Assembly: GCF_040546765.1 (NCBI RefSeq)
Contig: NZ_JBEPOK010000001.1
Coordinates: 2,604,001 to 2,668,000, forward strand
DNA from: Arthrobacter sp. OAP107
Lineage (GTDB): Bacteria; Actinomycetota; Actinomycetes; Actinomycetales; Micrococcaceae
Length of the DNA stretch: 64,000 bases
Direction of reading: 5' to 3'
A program made the position numbers and the translations under genes. Shown here in pieces: positions 46,039 to 56,499 of the stretch (position 1 is the stretch's first letter; each line of letters opens with the position of its first letter). A model generated the notes under the pieces. That model saw nothing but the letters and a program-made list of their open reading frames with translations, did no database searches and was not told the DNA's origin.

Positions 46039-46604
46039 GTGGCCGGACAGCGGATCGGGTACGTCCGAGTGAGCACGCTGGACCAGAACGAGAAACACCA
46101 GCTCGACGGGTTGGTTCTGGACCGGGTCTTCACGGACAAGGCCTCCGGCAGGGACACAGCGCGACCTCAAGTGGCCGAACTCCTGGACTTCGCCCGTGAC
46201 GGGGACACCGTCGTGGTGCACAGCATGGACCGGCTCGCCCGTAACGTGGACGACCTTCGGGCCCTGGTCCAACGCCTGACCGCAAAGGGGTGCGGGTGGA
46301 GTTCGTCAAAGAGAGCCTGGTCTTCACCGGGGAGGACTCCCCCATGGCCGATCTCATGCTGTCTGTCATGGGTGCCTTCGCGGAATTTGAACGCTCACTG
46401 ATCAGGGAGCGCCAGCGCGAAGGCATCGCCCTGGCCAAGCAGCGAGGCGCCTACCGCGGACGCAAGAAAACCCTCCCCCCGGAACGGGCGGCCGAACTGG
46501 TACGGCGTGCAGCCAGTGGGCTCCCCAAATCCGTCCTCGCCAGTGACGACGACATCAGCCGGGAAACGGTGTACCAGTACCTCCGGCAGGCCAAGTTGTC
46601 CTGA
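46039..46604 (+). pseudogene. tnpR: Tn3-type serine resolvase, one-base frameshift
   Basis: GTG 46039 with GGAGG upstream. The catalytic domain begins GQRIGYVRVSTLDQN (active serine in RVS) and runs to LVQRLTAKG. At the G-run near 46288 the frame must shift to continue VRVEFVKESLVFTG, SVMGAFAEFERSLIRERQ (the resolvase helix) and the C-terminal HTH RETVYQYLRQAKLS. Joined length is about 188 aa, normal for TnpR. Loss of one G in the run (mutation or read error) would explain it. A res-like site precedes it, a dif-like site follows by 49 bp, and no tnpA is in view. Confidence 0.8.
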
Positions 46605-46652
46605 GCCCCTCCCCTGCCGGCCCAGCCAGTACGCTTTAGCTGGAACTGGCTA

Positions 46653-46680
46653 GATTGACGGAATCTACATTATCGGCGTT
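46653..46680 (+). repeat. dif-like site G
   Basis: GATTGACGGAA / TCTACA / TTATCGGCGTT. Best of the seven. Compared with E. coli dif read in the same direction (ATTTAACATAA / TATACA / TTATGCGCACC), the 11-6-11 spacing is the same, 5 of 6 central bases agree, and TTAT begins the right arm. Confidence 0.62.
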
Positions 46681-46923
46681 CGAAAATGGTCGGGGACGTG
46701 CCTGCAAAAGGGGCTGTTTCCTGCCTCCATTACACGGCCTTTTCTCGGAAACAAGCGGCTCCAAAGACTTGTGTATGCTCATCCATCCGCCCTTGACCTG
46801 CCCTCTGGGTTACGGCCGATACGGGGCCGGTTTCAGCCGACTGGGAGGCTCGTCAGCACCTTGGGATTAGGAAACTCCTGCGGTCTCCGTTCGCGATGAG
46901 GCAGCGGGCGGAACCTGGTTCGC

Positions 46924-48375
46924 TTATCGGCACGGCTCCGCGTCCTCGTCCGAGATCCCGATGCAGAGCGACCAGGGGACTCCCGGAAGCGACCGGCAAG
47001 GGTCGCGGTGAGCTGCGGGTATGGTGCCACCGACGAATCGGCCTGTGTTGGTGGCGATGACCGCCGCGTGCTGGTCAATGATGCACGTGTTCGGCGGCAG
47101 GGACCGCAGGAGGGGTTCGAACGCAGTCTGGAGCTGGCTGACGCGGATATCAGCGCCGACGACCCCCACGTAGTTTCCGGCGATGATGACGCGCTTGCTG
47201 CACGAGATGAGGTTCTCGTTCGTTCCGCTTGAATCTACGTAGGCATGGCTGGTGTGGATCGGGTTATCATCGACGTCGTCGGCGGGGCGCCATGGCGCCG
47301 TGTCCACGTCATAGAGGTCCATATCGATGTACAGCCTCTGCGGTGATTCAGGACCCGCGGGTGTGTAGCACCAGGCTATCCAGGCCTCACCGAAGTAGGA
47401 CTGCTCTGCGATAAAGCCGGCCCCGTAGAGAAGCGGGACACCAATGGCCATCGCCCTTCGCGCCGCACCGTAGATTTCGGCGTCGGCCCGCTCTCTGCCG
47501 GCCCCTGATCCGATGCTTGCATGCACGGCCTGCTCGACCTCGCGTATGGACGCGGCAGCGGCTCCATAAAACATTCCAGCAAGCGATTCGATGGCGGTGA
47601 CAGCGTCATCGACGGAACCCGGAGCGTGCGGCAAGCCGACCGGCGTGCCGCTCAGTTCCATTCGTTCATCGATGACCCGGTTCATATCCCGCCTGATGTG
47701 TTCTTCAGCCAACTCCCGTGCCAGGACGGGGTCACCGGCCCGGACCGCCTCCACAATTCGAGCATGGTCTTCCGCGGCAACATCCTTGTGGCCGGCCGGC
47801 TCCAACCACAGCAGTGAGCCAACTTCGGCCTGGAGTGCAACTTCCTGGCGGGTGAGTCGGACCGACCCTGAACTGGCCGCGAGCTCGATATGGAATTTGC
47901 TGTCAGCACGGATCGCGTCTGCCGGGTGTTCACAGGCCCGTATGCCCGTCGACGCGTGCTCAAGGCGCGTGGTAGACAGCCGATGAGACCGGCAGGCATC
48001 CGCCGCGGCCGCGGCGGCACTACCAGCCAGGAAAGCGTGGTACTCCCTCAAATCACGCAAGTCTTCGAGAGAATACGTCACGAGCGACTGGCGTTGTATG
48101 CGGGCGATATCGCCCGTGTTGGCCTTAACGAAACTTCCACCTCCTTTGCCGCGGCGGGTCTCCACCAGACCCAGCCCGCGCAGTTCGGCAAGCGCGGCGC
48201 GGAGTGTCAGGGTGGAAACGCCCATGGCGGAGGCAAGATAGCTCTCACTCGGAAGCTGAGAACCATCTTCAAGGACGCCGAGCTCGATCGCGTGCCTCAG
48301 ACGGCGGCCGACTTCCTCTCCCCGGTCCGCGGCCTCCAACGGGGCGAAAGCAAGTTGCTCTTTCCAAGTCTTCAC
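46924..48375 (-). CDS. GntR/FadR-type regulator fused to a sensor-like C-terminal domain
   Basis: 483 aa, about twice the usual FadR-type length. Winged helix at residues 20-90 (EDGSQLPSESYLASAMGV, GLVETRRGKGGGSFV); FCD-type helical domain at about 95-235 with SLEDLRDLREYHAFLAG and the His-rich metal site region; then an extra 230-residue part with NYVGVVGADIRVSQLQ and PPNTCIIDQHAAVIATN, which resembles a Cache-type ligand sensor. GTG 48375 has TAGGAG upstream. A palindrome overlapping a divergent promoter follows, so auto- and cross-repression are likely. The ligand may be an amine or carboxylate. Confidence 0.82.
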   Translation of the reverse strand: MKTWKEQLAFAPLEAADRGEEVGRRLRHAIELGVLEDGSQLPSESYLASAMGVSTLTLRAALAELRGLGLVETRRGKGGGSFVKANTGDIARIQRQSLVTYSLEDLRDLREYHAFLAGSAAAAAADACRSHRLSTTRLEHASTGIRACEHPADAIRADSKFHIELAASSGSVRLTRQEVALQAEVGSLLWLEPAGHKDVAAEDHARIVEAVRAGDPVLARELAEEHIRRDMNRVIDERMELSGTPVGLPHAPGSVDDAVTAIESLAGMFYGAAAASIREVEQAVHASIGSGAGRERADAEIYGAARRAMAIGVPLLYGAGFIAEQSYFGEAWIAWCYTPAGPESPQRLYIDMDLYDVDTAPWRPADDVDDNPIHTSHAYVDSSGTNENLISCSKRVIIAGNYVGVVGADIRVSQLQTAFEPLLRSLPPNTCIIDQHAAVIATNTGRFVGGTIPAAHRDPCRSLPGVPWSLCIGISDEDAEPCR

Positions 48376-48408
48376 CGGCTACTCCTAGGCAAGTAACATT
48401 TAACCTTG

Positions 48409-48444
48409 AAGGTCTATTGACCTTTATGAATGAATGTCTATGAT
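48409..48444 (+). promoter_or_regulatory. Divergent promoter with overlapping GntR operator
   Basis: Palindrome AAGGTC-TATT-GACCTT at 48409-48424 overlaps the -35 TTGACC (48417-48422); the -10 TATGAT is at 48439-48444 with a 16-bp spacer. A repressor on the palindrome would block this promoter, which reads toward the small gene at 48509. Confidence 0.65.
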
Positions 48445-48508
48445 TAGAGTATAACTCCGGGAGGACGCGGAGATAGCAAGAAAATAGCCCGGTGTGAAAG
48501 GAAAGACG

Positions 48509-48652
48509 ATGACGCGCGAAGAAGCTTTCGCACGATGCACCCCCGACTCGTATGTCGAGTTCTATGGTGGGCGTTGGCTCGTCGTTCCGTTCGCACAGGT
48601 GGAGCAGCCGCTGTTCTTTACTTGCGCACCGCAGGCCGTCGGCAGCCGTTAG
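48509..48652 (+). CDS. Small protein, 47 aa, divergent from the GntR gene
   Basis: ATG 48509 has AAAGGAAAG nine bases upstream and a good promoter with an operator. The product (MTREEAFARCTPDSYVE ... WLVVPFAQVEQPLFF) is short. It may be a true small protein or the surviving 5' end of a longer operon gene removed by deletion. No family known. Confidence 0.45.
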   Translation: MTREEAFARCTPDSYVEFYGGRWLVVPFAQVEQPLFFTCAPQAVGSR

Positions 48653-48886
48653 TCAAACTAGAACCAGCCCGGCCCGACCGCCGAAATCTCCTTAGGCGGA
48701 ACAGCTCAACGCAAAGCCAAACAAGCCGTCGCGGTGCCAGGGAAACAAATTTGCGGAACCTCTCCTCGCCTACGCACCCGTAAATCTGGAGCACACCCCT
48801 TGCAGAGAAGCGGCACGGAACGTGCCCGCCGGGCGCTTCAACGTCCCTTGAATACAGTCACCGACGAACCGCTGAAGGAGTCCGCG

Positions 48887-50155
48887 ATGAGCTTTTCCGA
48901 CCTGCCGTGGCCGTTGTTGCAGACAGTTGCAGCAATAGCCGATGCTCCCCTGACCCAGATAGCGGACCAGCTGCGTGACGCGCTGCTCCCCCACATGGGA
49001 AGCAGCGCCCTGGTCATCTTCACCGAAGACTGCACAGGGCGGCCACAGAAGAAGTCGGGTCAGGAAGACATCGTTTCCCGGGTCTCCATCGCCGAGCTCG
49101 ACGAGCTTCGCGCTGACCTTTCGGATGGGTCCCCCTGGTTCGGGGAAGCCGTACTCGCCGGCCGGCCCCGGCCCGTACTGGCCCTGAAACACGCCCCGAG
49201 CCAGGCCCTCCTCGTTCTCACCGATCCTCGCCCGGCAAATCCGCAGGGCAACCCCGGACTGGAATTGGTGACGTATCTGTGGGGCATCGCCGCCCGGCGA
49301 ATCCAGGAGAAAGTGGCAGATGCGCCGCCGTCTTACCTGGCGGAATCCCGCGCGGCGTCAGCTGAACGCATCCGAGTGACGGCCGAACTGACCGATCTGC
49401 ACTCCACCACACTGGAGACCCTCCTCGCCGCCCTGCGCTCATCCTCCCTCGATGACGCGGCAGCCCGCACAACCGTCACTGACCTCGCCGCCAAAGCCTT
49501 GGTCGGGCTCCGCACCCTTAGCCACCGCACGACGGACCTGGTGGAAGAGCCCGTCGCCAAAGCCTTCGAACGCCTGCGGGAGGACCTGCGACCACTCACA
49601 CGCTTCAGCGGCATCGAGGTCGAGTTCATCGAACCGCCATTGAACGGAAGAGCACTCCCCGGGGAAGTCGCCCACGCCGCACGCGCCGTCGTCCGCGGGC
49701 TGGTGCTGGCCATGACGGAACAGCCCGAGGTCAGCAGAATCCGGACGCAATGGGACTGCGACGGCGAAAACCTGCTGATCAACGTACGCGACGACGGCCG
49801 CGGTGCACTCGCCGCCGACGCGCCAAGTATCGCCCGCCTGGACCGCCGGGTCCAGGCGCTCACCGGACAGCTGCGGATGGACGTCATGCCAGGCTGGGGT
49901 GCGGATATCTTCGTCTCGCTCCCCCTGGACCTTCCGACACGTCCTTCCGGGGATGCCGCCGGATGGAACCTGGCCACCCGGGAACTCGAAGTACTCCAGC
50001 ACCTCGCCGCCGGACAACGCAACCGCACCATCGCCTCAACGATGGGCATCAGCGAGAACACGGTCAAGTTCCATGTACGGAACCTGTTCAAGAAACTCGA
50101 CGTCGGCTCCCGCACCGAAGCCATCGCCCTGGCACACAGCCACGGACTCCGGTGA
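48887..50155 (+). CDS. LuxR-family regulator with histidine-kinase-like middle domain
   Basis: 422 aa. AAGGAG six bases before ATG 48887 fixes the start. Residues 1-170 form an unknown, possibly GAF-like, input part. About 175-350 resembles a sensor-kinase dimer helix and a degenerate ATPase (LLINVRDDGRGAL, then GWGADIFVSLP). The C-terminus is a LuxR HTH (LATRELEVLQHLAAGQRN, TIASTMGISENTVKFHVRN). No phosphoacceptor Asp domain, so it is not a classic response regulator. It could respond to a ligand or partner directly. Targets unknown; it neighbours the GntR regulator and the betaine region. Confidence 0.85.
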   Translation: MSFSDLPWPLLQTVAAIADAPLTQIADQLRDALLPHMGSSALVIFTEDCTGRPQKKSGQEDIVSRVSIAELDELRADLSDGSPWFGEAVLAGRPRPVLALKHAPSQALLVLTDPRPANPQGNPGLELVTYLWGIAARRIQEKVADAPPSYLAESRAASAERIRVTAELTDLHSTTLETLLAALRSSSLDDAAARTTVTDLAAKALVGLRTLSHRTTDLVEEPVAKAFERLREDLRPLTRFSGIEVEFIEPPLNGRALPGEVAHAARAVVRGLVLAMTEQPEVSRIRTQWDCDGENLLINVRDDGRGALAADAPSIARLDRRVQALTGQLRMDVMPGWGADIFVSLPLDLPTRPSGDAAGWNLATRELEVLQHLAAGQRNRTIASTMGISENTVKFHVRNLFKKLDVGSRTEAIALAHSHGLR

Positions 50156-50887
50156 CCGCGGAAAACCGCGACGGCACCAGAACAAGGCATACTCCATCGA
50201 GGACACAAGCGAGCTTCGTTGGGCCGGCATGCAAGAAGGGAATGTGCCGGACTAATCATTATCCAGCCAAACTTACTGCCCGGGTAGGCTAATTTTGGCC
50301 CAGCGCGCAGGCTAACCTCTCGACGGTGGCCGGAGGCAATGATGGTGTGCCGAGAGCAGAGGATCAGCCCGTGGCAAAGGCAGTGACATTTTCCATGACA
50401 GCGGTGCCCAAAAACGGTGCACAGGACAGCTTCCGCAACACCGTTCTGAGTCTGGAGCTGGCCGACCTCAAAGACTGCATCCTGTCCGTGTTCCACATCA
50501 GCGACTCGTACGCGCTGCTCACCGGCGAAGCCCTCCCCGCCGCACACACAACCACCACCCGCACTCCGCGCGTACCTTCTCCACGGGCTCGTAGGAAACG
50601 ACTCAGGCTTGGACCTCTACGTAAAGATCGGCCGGCGCTCTGAATCCATCCGCTCCCGTTCTTGATCTGAAGGACCGGCCATCATCGGGGGGTTTCGCCG
50701 GCCCAAGAGAGCAGGCAAAACCCTATCAGCGTTGAGAGACGGCCAGCCGCTACCGTCGGCAAGCCCTGCACCGACGCCGCAGGGGCCCAGCCGCCCAGCA
50801 GCGCCGCCCCACTACCCAATGTCCAGCCCTTCCCCGCCCACGGGCATCAGGATGCCGTTCCTGCCAAAGTGGAGCACGCTTGAGTCT
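50156..50887. other. Gene-poor stretch after the LuxR gene
   Basis: A 105-codon frame at 50326-50643 (text such as ELADLKDCILSVFHISDSY) is open but has no ribosome site and a low-complexity tail; probably a remnant. Nothing else was seen before the terminator at 50888. Confidence 0.35.
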
Positions 50888-50922
50888 CCCCCAGACTCGC
50901 GTGGGGGTTCTTCCTTTCTTCT
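50888..50922 (+). terminator. Intrinsic terminator
   Basis: Stem CCCCCA/TGGGGG with an 8-base loop, followed by TTCTTCCTTTCTT. Confidence 0.6.
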
Positions 50923-51003
50923 CCGTCCGGATGCGGAGGCGCTCCAGCCCTCATGAAAGAGGCTGTGGCCTCGCGGATTGATTGGATCAATGACTTGCGG
51001 CGG

Positions 51004-51339
51004 CTATGGTACGGCAGTGAGCAGCGGGTCCGAGACCTGTCCAGTGGCATAGTCAGCGGCGGTAGTTTCGACCTGCCTGTCGGGTGCTTTGTTCGCTACC
51101 GCTTGATGGGTTGACTGAGTGCTGCGGGAGGCCAAGATGGACGCACGGCCGCAGCGTGGGCACGTCGTTTCCCCTAACCCGGTGGGATCTGGGCAGTGCA
51201 ACTGGGCGCGAAAGAAATAGTCCCGCTCGTGCCCGTGACCGTCCTCGACGTGCTGGACGTCATAGTCTGCTACCCAGGCGTGGTCACAACGAGTGCAAAT
51301 GAAATTGAACCGTTCGAGCGAATTTTCCTTAAGAATCAT
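51004..51339 (-). CDS. Hypothetical zinc-ribbon protein, 111 aa
   Basis: FNFICTRCDHAWVADYD at the start and TTCPRCGRASIL later form a CxxC...CxxC zinc ribbon around a His/Asp/Glu-rich centre (QHVEDGHGHERDYF). The tail after CGRASIL is polar and variable. AGGAAAG lies upstream of ATG 51339. Proteins of this pattern occur in Arthrobacter and relatives. Unknown function; nucleic-acid or metal binding is likely. Confidence 0.65.
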   Translation of the reverse strand: MILKENSLERFNFICTRCDHAWVADYDVQHVEDGHGHERDYFFRAQLHCPDPTGLGETTCPRCGRASILASRSTQSTHQAVANKAPDRQVETTAADYATGQVSDPLLTAVP

Positions 51340-51413
51340 GAGCTTTCCTTTCAGTCTGTCCGGTCATTTAGGATGCGGATCAGCAGGGGCTGGTGAAGAA
51401 CCTCATTGCGTAG

Positions 51414-51524
51414 TCATGGCTTTCGAACTTCACTGTTGTTCCCTTCGGGAAGGACAAGACCTTCTTCGCGCAGGCGACGCATCCTGGTTACTTCTTGGGT
51501 GAGGATGACCGCATCCTCACCCAC
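51414..51524 (-). CDS. Possible 36-aa small protein
   Basis: GTG 51524 with AAGGAAG upstream opens VGEDAVILTQEVTRMRR, then LREEGLVLPEGNNSE, a helical and charged peptide with consistent codon use. The start overlaps a perfect 11-bp hairpin (GGGTGAGGATG, loop, complement; 51497-51522). It may be a small gene or a gene fragment. Confidence 0.3.
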   Translation of the reverse strand: MGEDAVILTQEVTRMRRLREEGLVLPEGNNSEVRKP

Positions 51525-52017
51525 AGCCTTCCTTTGGTCGTGCCTATGCACCAGGAGACCGAAAGCTCATCGTTGATGCCGCGAGACTGATGCCTCGAAC
51601 AGGTTAGACATCAGCTAGCCTCCTCAAGGACCGTCTACGTGCCTCGGAACCTACATCCGAGGCGATCAGCTCCCTTCGCTGACATGACGCCGCTCCATAA
51701 GGTGTCGCCGTTGATTGTCATCGACCGGTAGGCGTCAGACGGAACCGTGTGGGTGATATTAATCCTCGGGCTACAAATGAATAGGAGTAACTGTCCTTTC
51801 GACTAGCTTCAACCATGCTTTAGAACAGGCAGGCAGTATCTTCAGCCCCAGTTCGACGTTTAACAAGTGCAAGCGTGCAGGGCGGCCGTCAACTGTCAGA
51901 AGGACCAGCCCTGACCCTCACATGTTCTTAGGAGGCCTTTGCTCGGTGCGATAACGGACCCGAAGTCACCGCCGCCGCGCTCATCGAGTGGCTGTTGATG
52001 ACCGGATAAAGGCAGCA
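51525..52017. other. Gene-free stretch downstream of the dimethylglycine oxidase gene
   Basis: About 490 bp, somewhat AT-richer than its surroundings, without a supported gene, repeat or RNA motif. Confidence 0.35.
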
Positions 52018-52048
52018 GCCCGGCTCCCGTTGCGAGGATGAGCCGGGC
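52018..52048 (-). terminator. Terminator of the purU-dmg unit
   Basis: 9-bp perfect stem GCCCGGCTC/GAGCCGGGC with a 13-base loop, 31 bp after the dmg stop on the minus strand; a short T-run follows a few bases later. Confidence 0.55.
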
Positions 52049-52078
52049 CGCGTGCCCCCGGAGGGCCCTGCGGGCTGC

Positions 52079-54589
<2,511 letters not shown>

Positions 54590-54628
54590 CTAAGTATTGG
54601 GCTGCTGCGCGGCCGGTGCGTGGCCGCT

Positions 54629-55534
54629 TTAGCGGAAGACGATGGTGCTGGACTGGTCGATCAGCACACGGTGCTCGCAGTGCCACCGCACCGCGCGGGA
54701 CAACGCCAGGGCCTCCGCGTCCTGCCCGATAGTGGAGAGCGTGGTGGGTCCGTAGCTGTGGTCCACGCGGATGACTTCCTGCTCGATGATCGGACCCTCG
54801 TCAAGGTCGGCGGTGACGTAGTGCGCGGTCGCGCCCACCAGCTTGACGCCGCGGTCGTAAGCCTGGTGGTAGGGGCGTGCACCCTTGAACCCCGGCAGGA
54901 ACGAGTGGTGGATGTTAATCGCCCGGCCCGCCAGCGACCGGCACAGGTCATCGGAAAGCACCTGCATGTACCGGGCCAGGACCACGAGGTCGATGTTGTA
55001 CTCCTCCACCAGCTCCAGCAGGCGCCGCTCGGCATCCTGCTTGGTTTCCGGAGTCACCGGAATGTGGACGAACGGGAGACCGGCGGCCTCGGCCATGGCC
55101 CGGTGCGTTTCGTGATTGGAAACCACCAGGGCCAGGTCCCCGCCAAGGCTCCCGCCCCGCCAGCGGAAAATCAGGTCGTTGAGGCAGTGCCCGAACTTGG
55201 ACACCATGACCAGAACCCGCTGCTTGGTCTCGTCATGGACGTTGAACTTCATCTCGAAGCGTTCCGCGATGGGGCGGAACTCCTCCTCGAGCGCCTGCAG
55301 ATCGTAATCCGTGGCACCCGAGAAAGCCGTGCGCAGGTGCAGCGTCTGGCGCAGGCCGTCATCGAACTGCTGGTGCTCTTCAATGTTGAATCCGCGCTCA
55401 AACAGGAAAGTAGTTACTGCCTGAACGATCCCGGCACGCTCGACACACGACAGTGTGAGCACGAACTTCTGCGCTTTCTCTTCCCCCAGTTCGAGTAAAG
55501 GACAAGTCATTGTGTGCCCCTCAGCGAGCACCAT
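54629..55534 (-). CDS. purU: Formyltetrahydrofolate deformylase
   Basis: 301 aa. An N-terminal ACT domain (VLTLSCVERAGIVQAVTTFL) precedes the formyl-hydrolase core: INIHHSFLPGFKGARPY (Asn-His catalytic region) and GATAHYVTADLDEGPII (the catalytic Asp). It hydrolyses 10-formyl-THF to formate and THF, freeing folate for dimethylglycine oxidase and preventing trapping of one-carbon units. ATG 55534 is chosen because AGGAGG lies six bases upstream; ATG 55510 is possible. Cotranscription with dmg is likely. Confidence 0.93.
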   Translation of the reverse strand: MVLAEGHTMTCPLLELGEEKAQKFVLTLSCVERAGIVQAVTTFLFERGFNIEEHQQFDDGLRQTLHLRTAFSGATDYDLQALEEEFRPIAERFEMKFNVHDETKQRVLVMVSKFGHCLNDLIFRWRGGSLGGDLALVVSNHETHRAMAEAAGLPFVHIPVTPETKQDAERRLLELVEEYNIDLVVLARYMQVLSDDLCRSLAGRAINIHHSFLPGFKGARPYHQAYDRGVKLVGATAHYVTADLDEGPIIEQEVIRVDHSYGPTTLSTIGQDAEALALSRAVRWHCEHRVLIDQSSTIVFR

Positions 55535-55610
55535 GTGCTCCTCCTTCTAAAGCCTTCTGAAGCCGATTGTGAAACTGAGATCCAGACTGACGACGGGCCT
55601 GGCGGAACGT

Positions 55611-55641
55611 GGCAGTGCTCCGCATAGGACGGAGCACTGCC
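55611..55641 (-). terminator. Strong hairpin between the SDR and purU genes
   Basis: Perfect 12-bp stem GGCAGTGCTCCG/CGGAGCACTGCC with a 7-base loop, about 60 bp after the SDR stop. No T-tract. Confidence 0.55.
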
Positions 55642-55701
55642 CGGGGAAATGCTGCCAACAGCTCATCGCTGAAGGCCTGCTTGCCGCCCCCGTTCATGGC
55701 G

Positions 55702-56469
55702 TTACGTGGCGGTCAGTCCGCCATCGATCGGAAGCAGTTGTCCTGTGATGTACCGTGCCCAGTCGGAGGCGAGGAACACTACGGAGGGGGCGATGTCCTC
55801 CGGGCTGCCCTGGCGCCCGAGTGGCACCTGGCGTTGGACCATGTCGTCGAGCTCCTTGTCGTCGAGGTGGTTGAGCACGGGGTCGTTGAAGCCGGTTTCG
55901 ATCCATCCGGGGCAGACTGCGTTCACCCGGATCCCCTGCCCGGCATATTCCACCGCGAGCTGCCGCGTGAGGTTCACGAGCGCGCCCTTGGAGGAGTTGT
56001 AGGCAACCAGGTCCGGTTCGCCGACGAGCCCGGAGATCGAGGCCGTGATGATGATGGCGCCGGACTTCTGCTTGATCATCTGTGGGAGAACCGCCCGGAC
56101 GGTAAGGAAAGTGCCGCGGACGTTGACCAGGTAGGTCTTGTCCCACTCGTCGAGGGTTTGGGTCAGCGCCGTTCCGGCCACGAGCACTCCGGCATTGGCA
56201 TGCACGATATCCAGCCGGCCGTGGGTGCGGACGATGTCGTCCACGACGGCGATCATTGCCTGTTCGTCGGTGATGTCGGCTGTCGCTGCAGCGCCTTCGT
56301 AGCCCGCTTCCTTGATCAGCTGCGCGGTTTCCGTGGCGCCCGCGAAATCGATGTCGGACGCGACCACCAGGGCACCGGCCTGGGCGAGGGCCAGAGCGCT
56401 GGCCCGTCCAATGCCATGCCCGGCGCCGGTGACCAGGGCAACCTGGCCTGCTAGCGATAGTGCGTTCAT
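55702..56469 (-). CDS. Short-chain dehydrogenase/reductase (classical SDR)
   Basis: 255 aa. Cofactor motif VTGAGHGIGRA, NAG-type strand HANAGVL, catalytic YNSSK (Tyr-xxx-Lys) with Ser in TASISGLVG, and a C-terminal ITGQLLPIDGGLTAT. The acidic residue after strand 2 (SDID) suggests NAD. ATG 56469 has GGAGACGG upstream, better than 56490. It lies 30 bp after the permease gene, so the two likely form one unit. Substrate unknown; an alcohol arising from the imported compound is a reasonable guess. Confidence 0.87.
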   Translation of the reverse strand: MNALSLAGQVALVTGAGHGIGRASALALAQAGALVVASDIDFAGATETAQLIKEAGYEGAAATADITDEQAMIAVVDDIVRTHGRLDIVHANAGVLVAGTALTQTLDEWDKTYLVNVRGTFLTVRAVLPQMIKQKSGAIIITASISGLVGEPDLVAYNSSKGALVNLTRQLAVEYAGQGIRVNAVCPGWIETGFNDPVLNHLDDKELDDMVQRQVPLGRQGSPEDIAPSVVFLASDWARYITGQLLPIDGGLTAT

Positions 56470-56499
56470 TTCCGTCTCCTTCGAAATCATTCGTTTGGT

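Noticed and set aside
51497..51522. Perfect 11-bp hairpin considered as a terminator
   Set aside because: No T-tract on either strand and it overlaps the start of a possible small ORF, so no terminator call was made.
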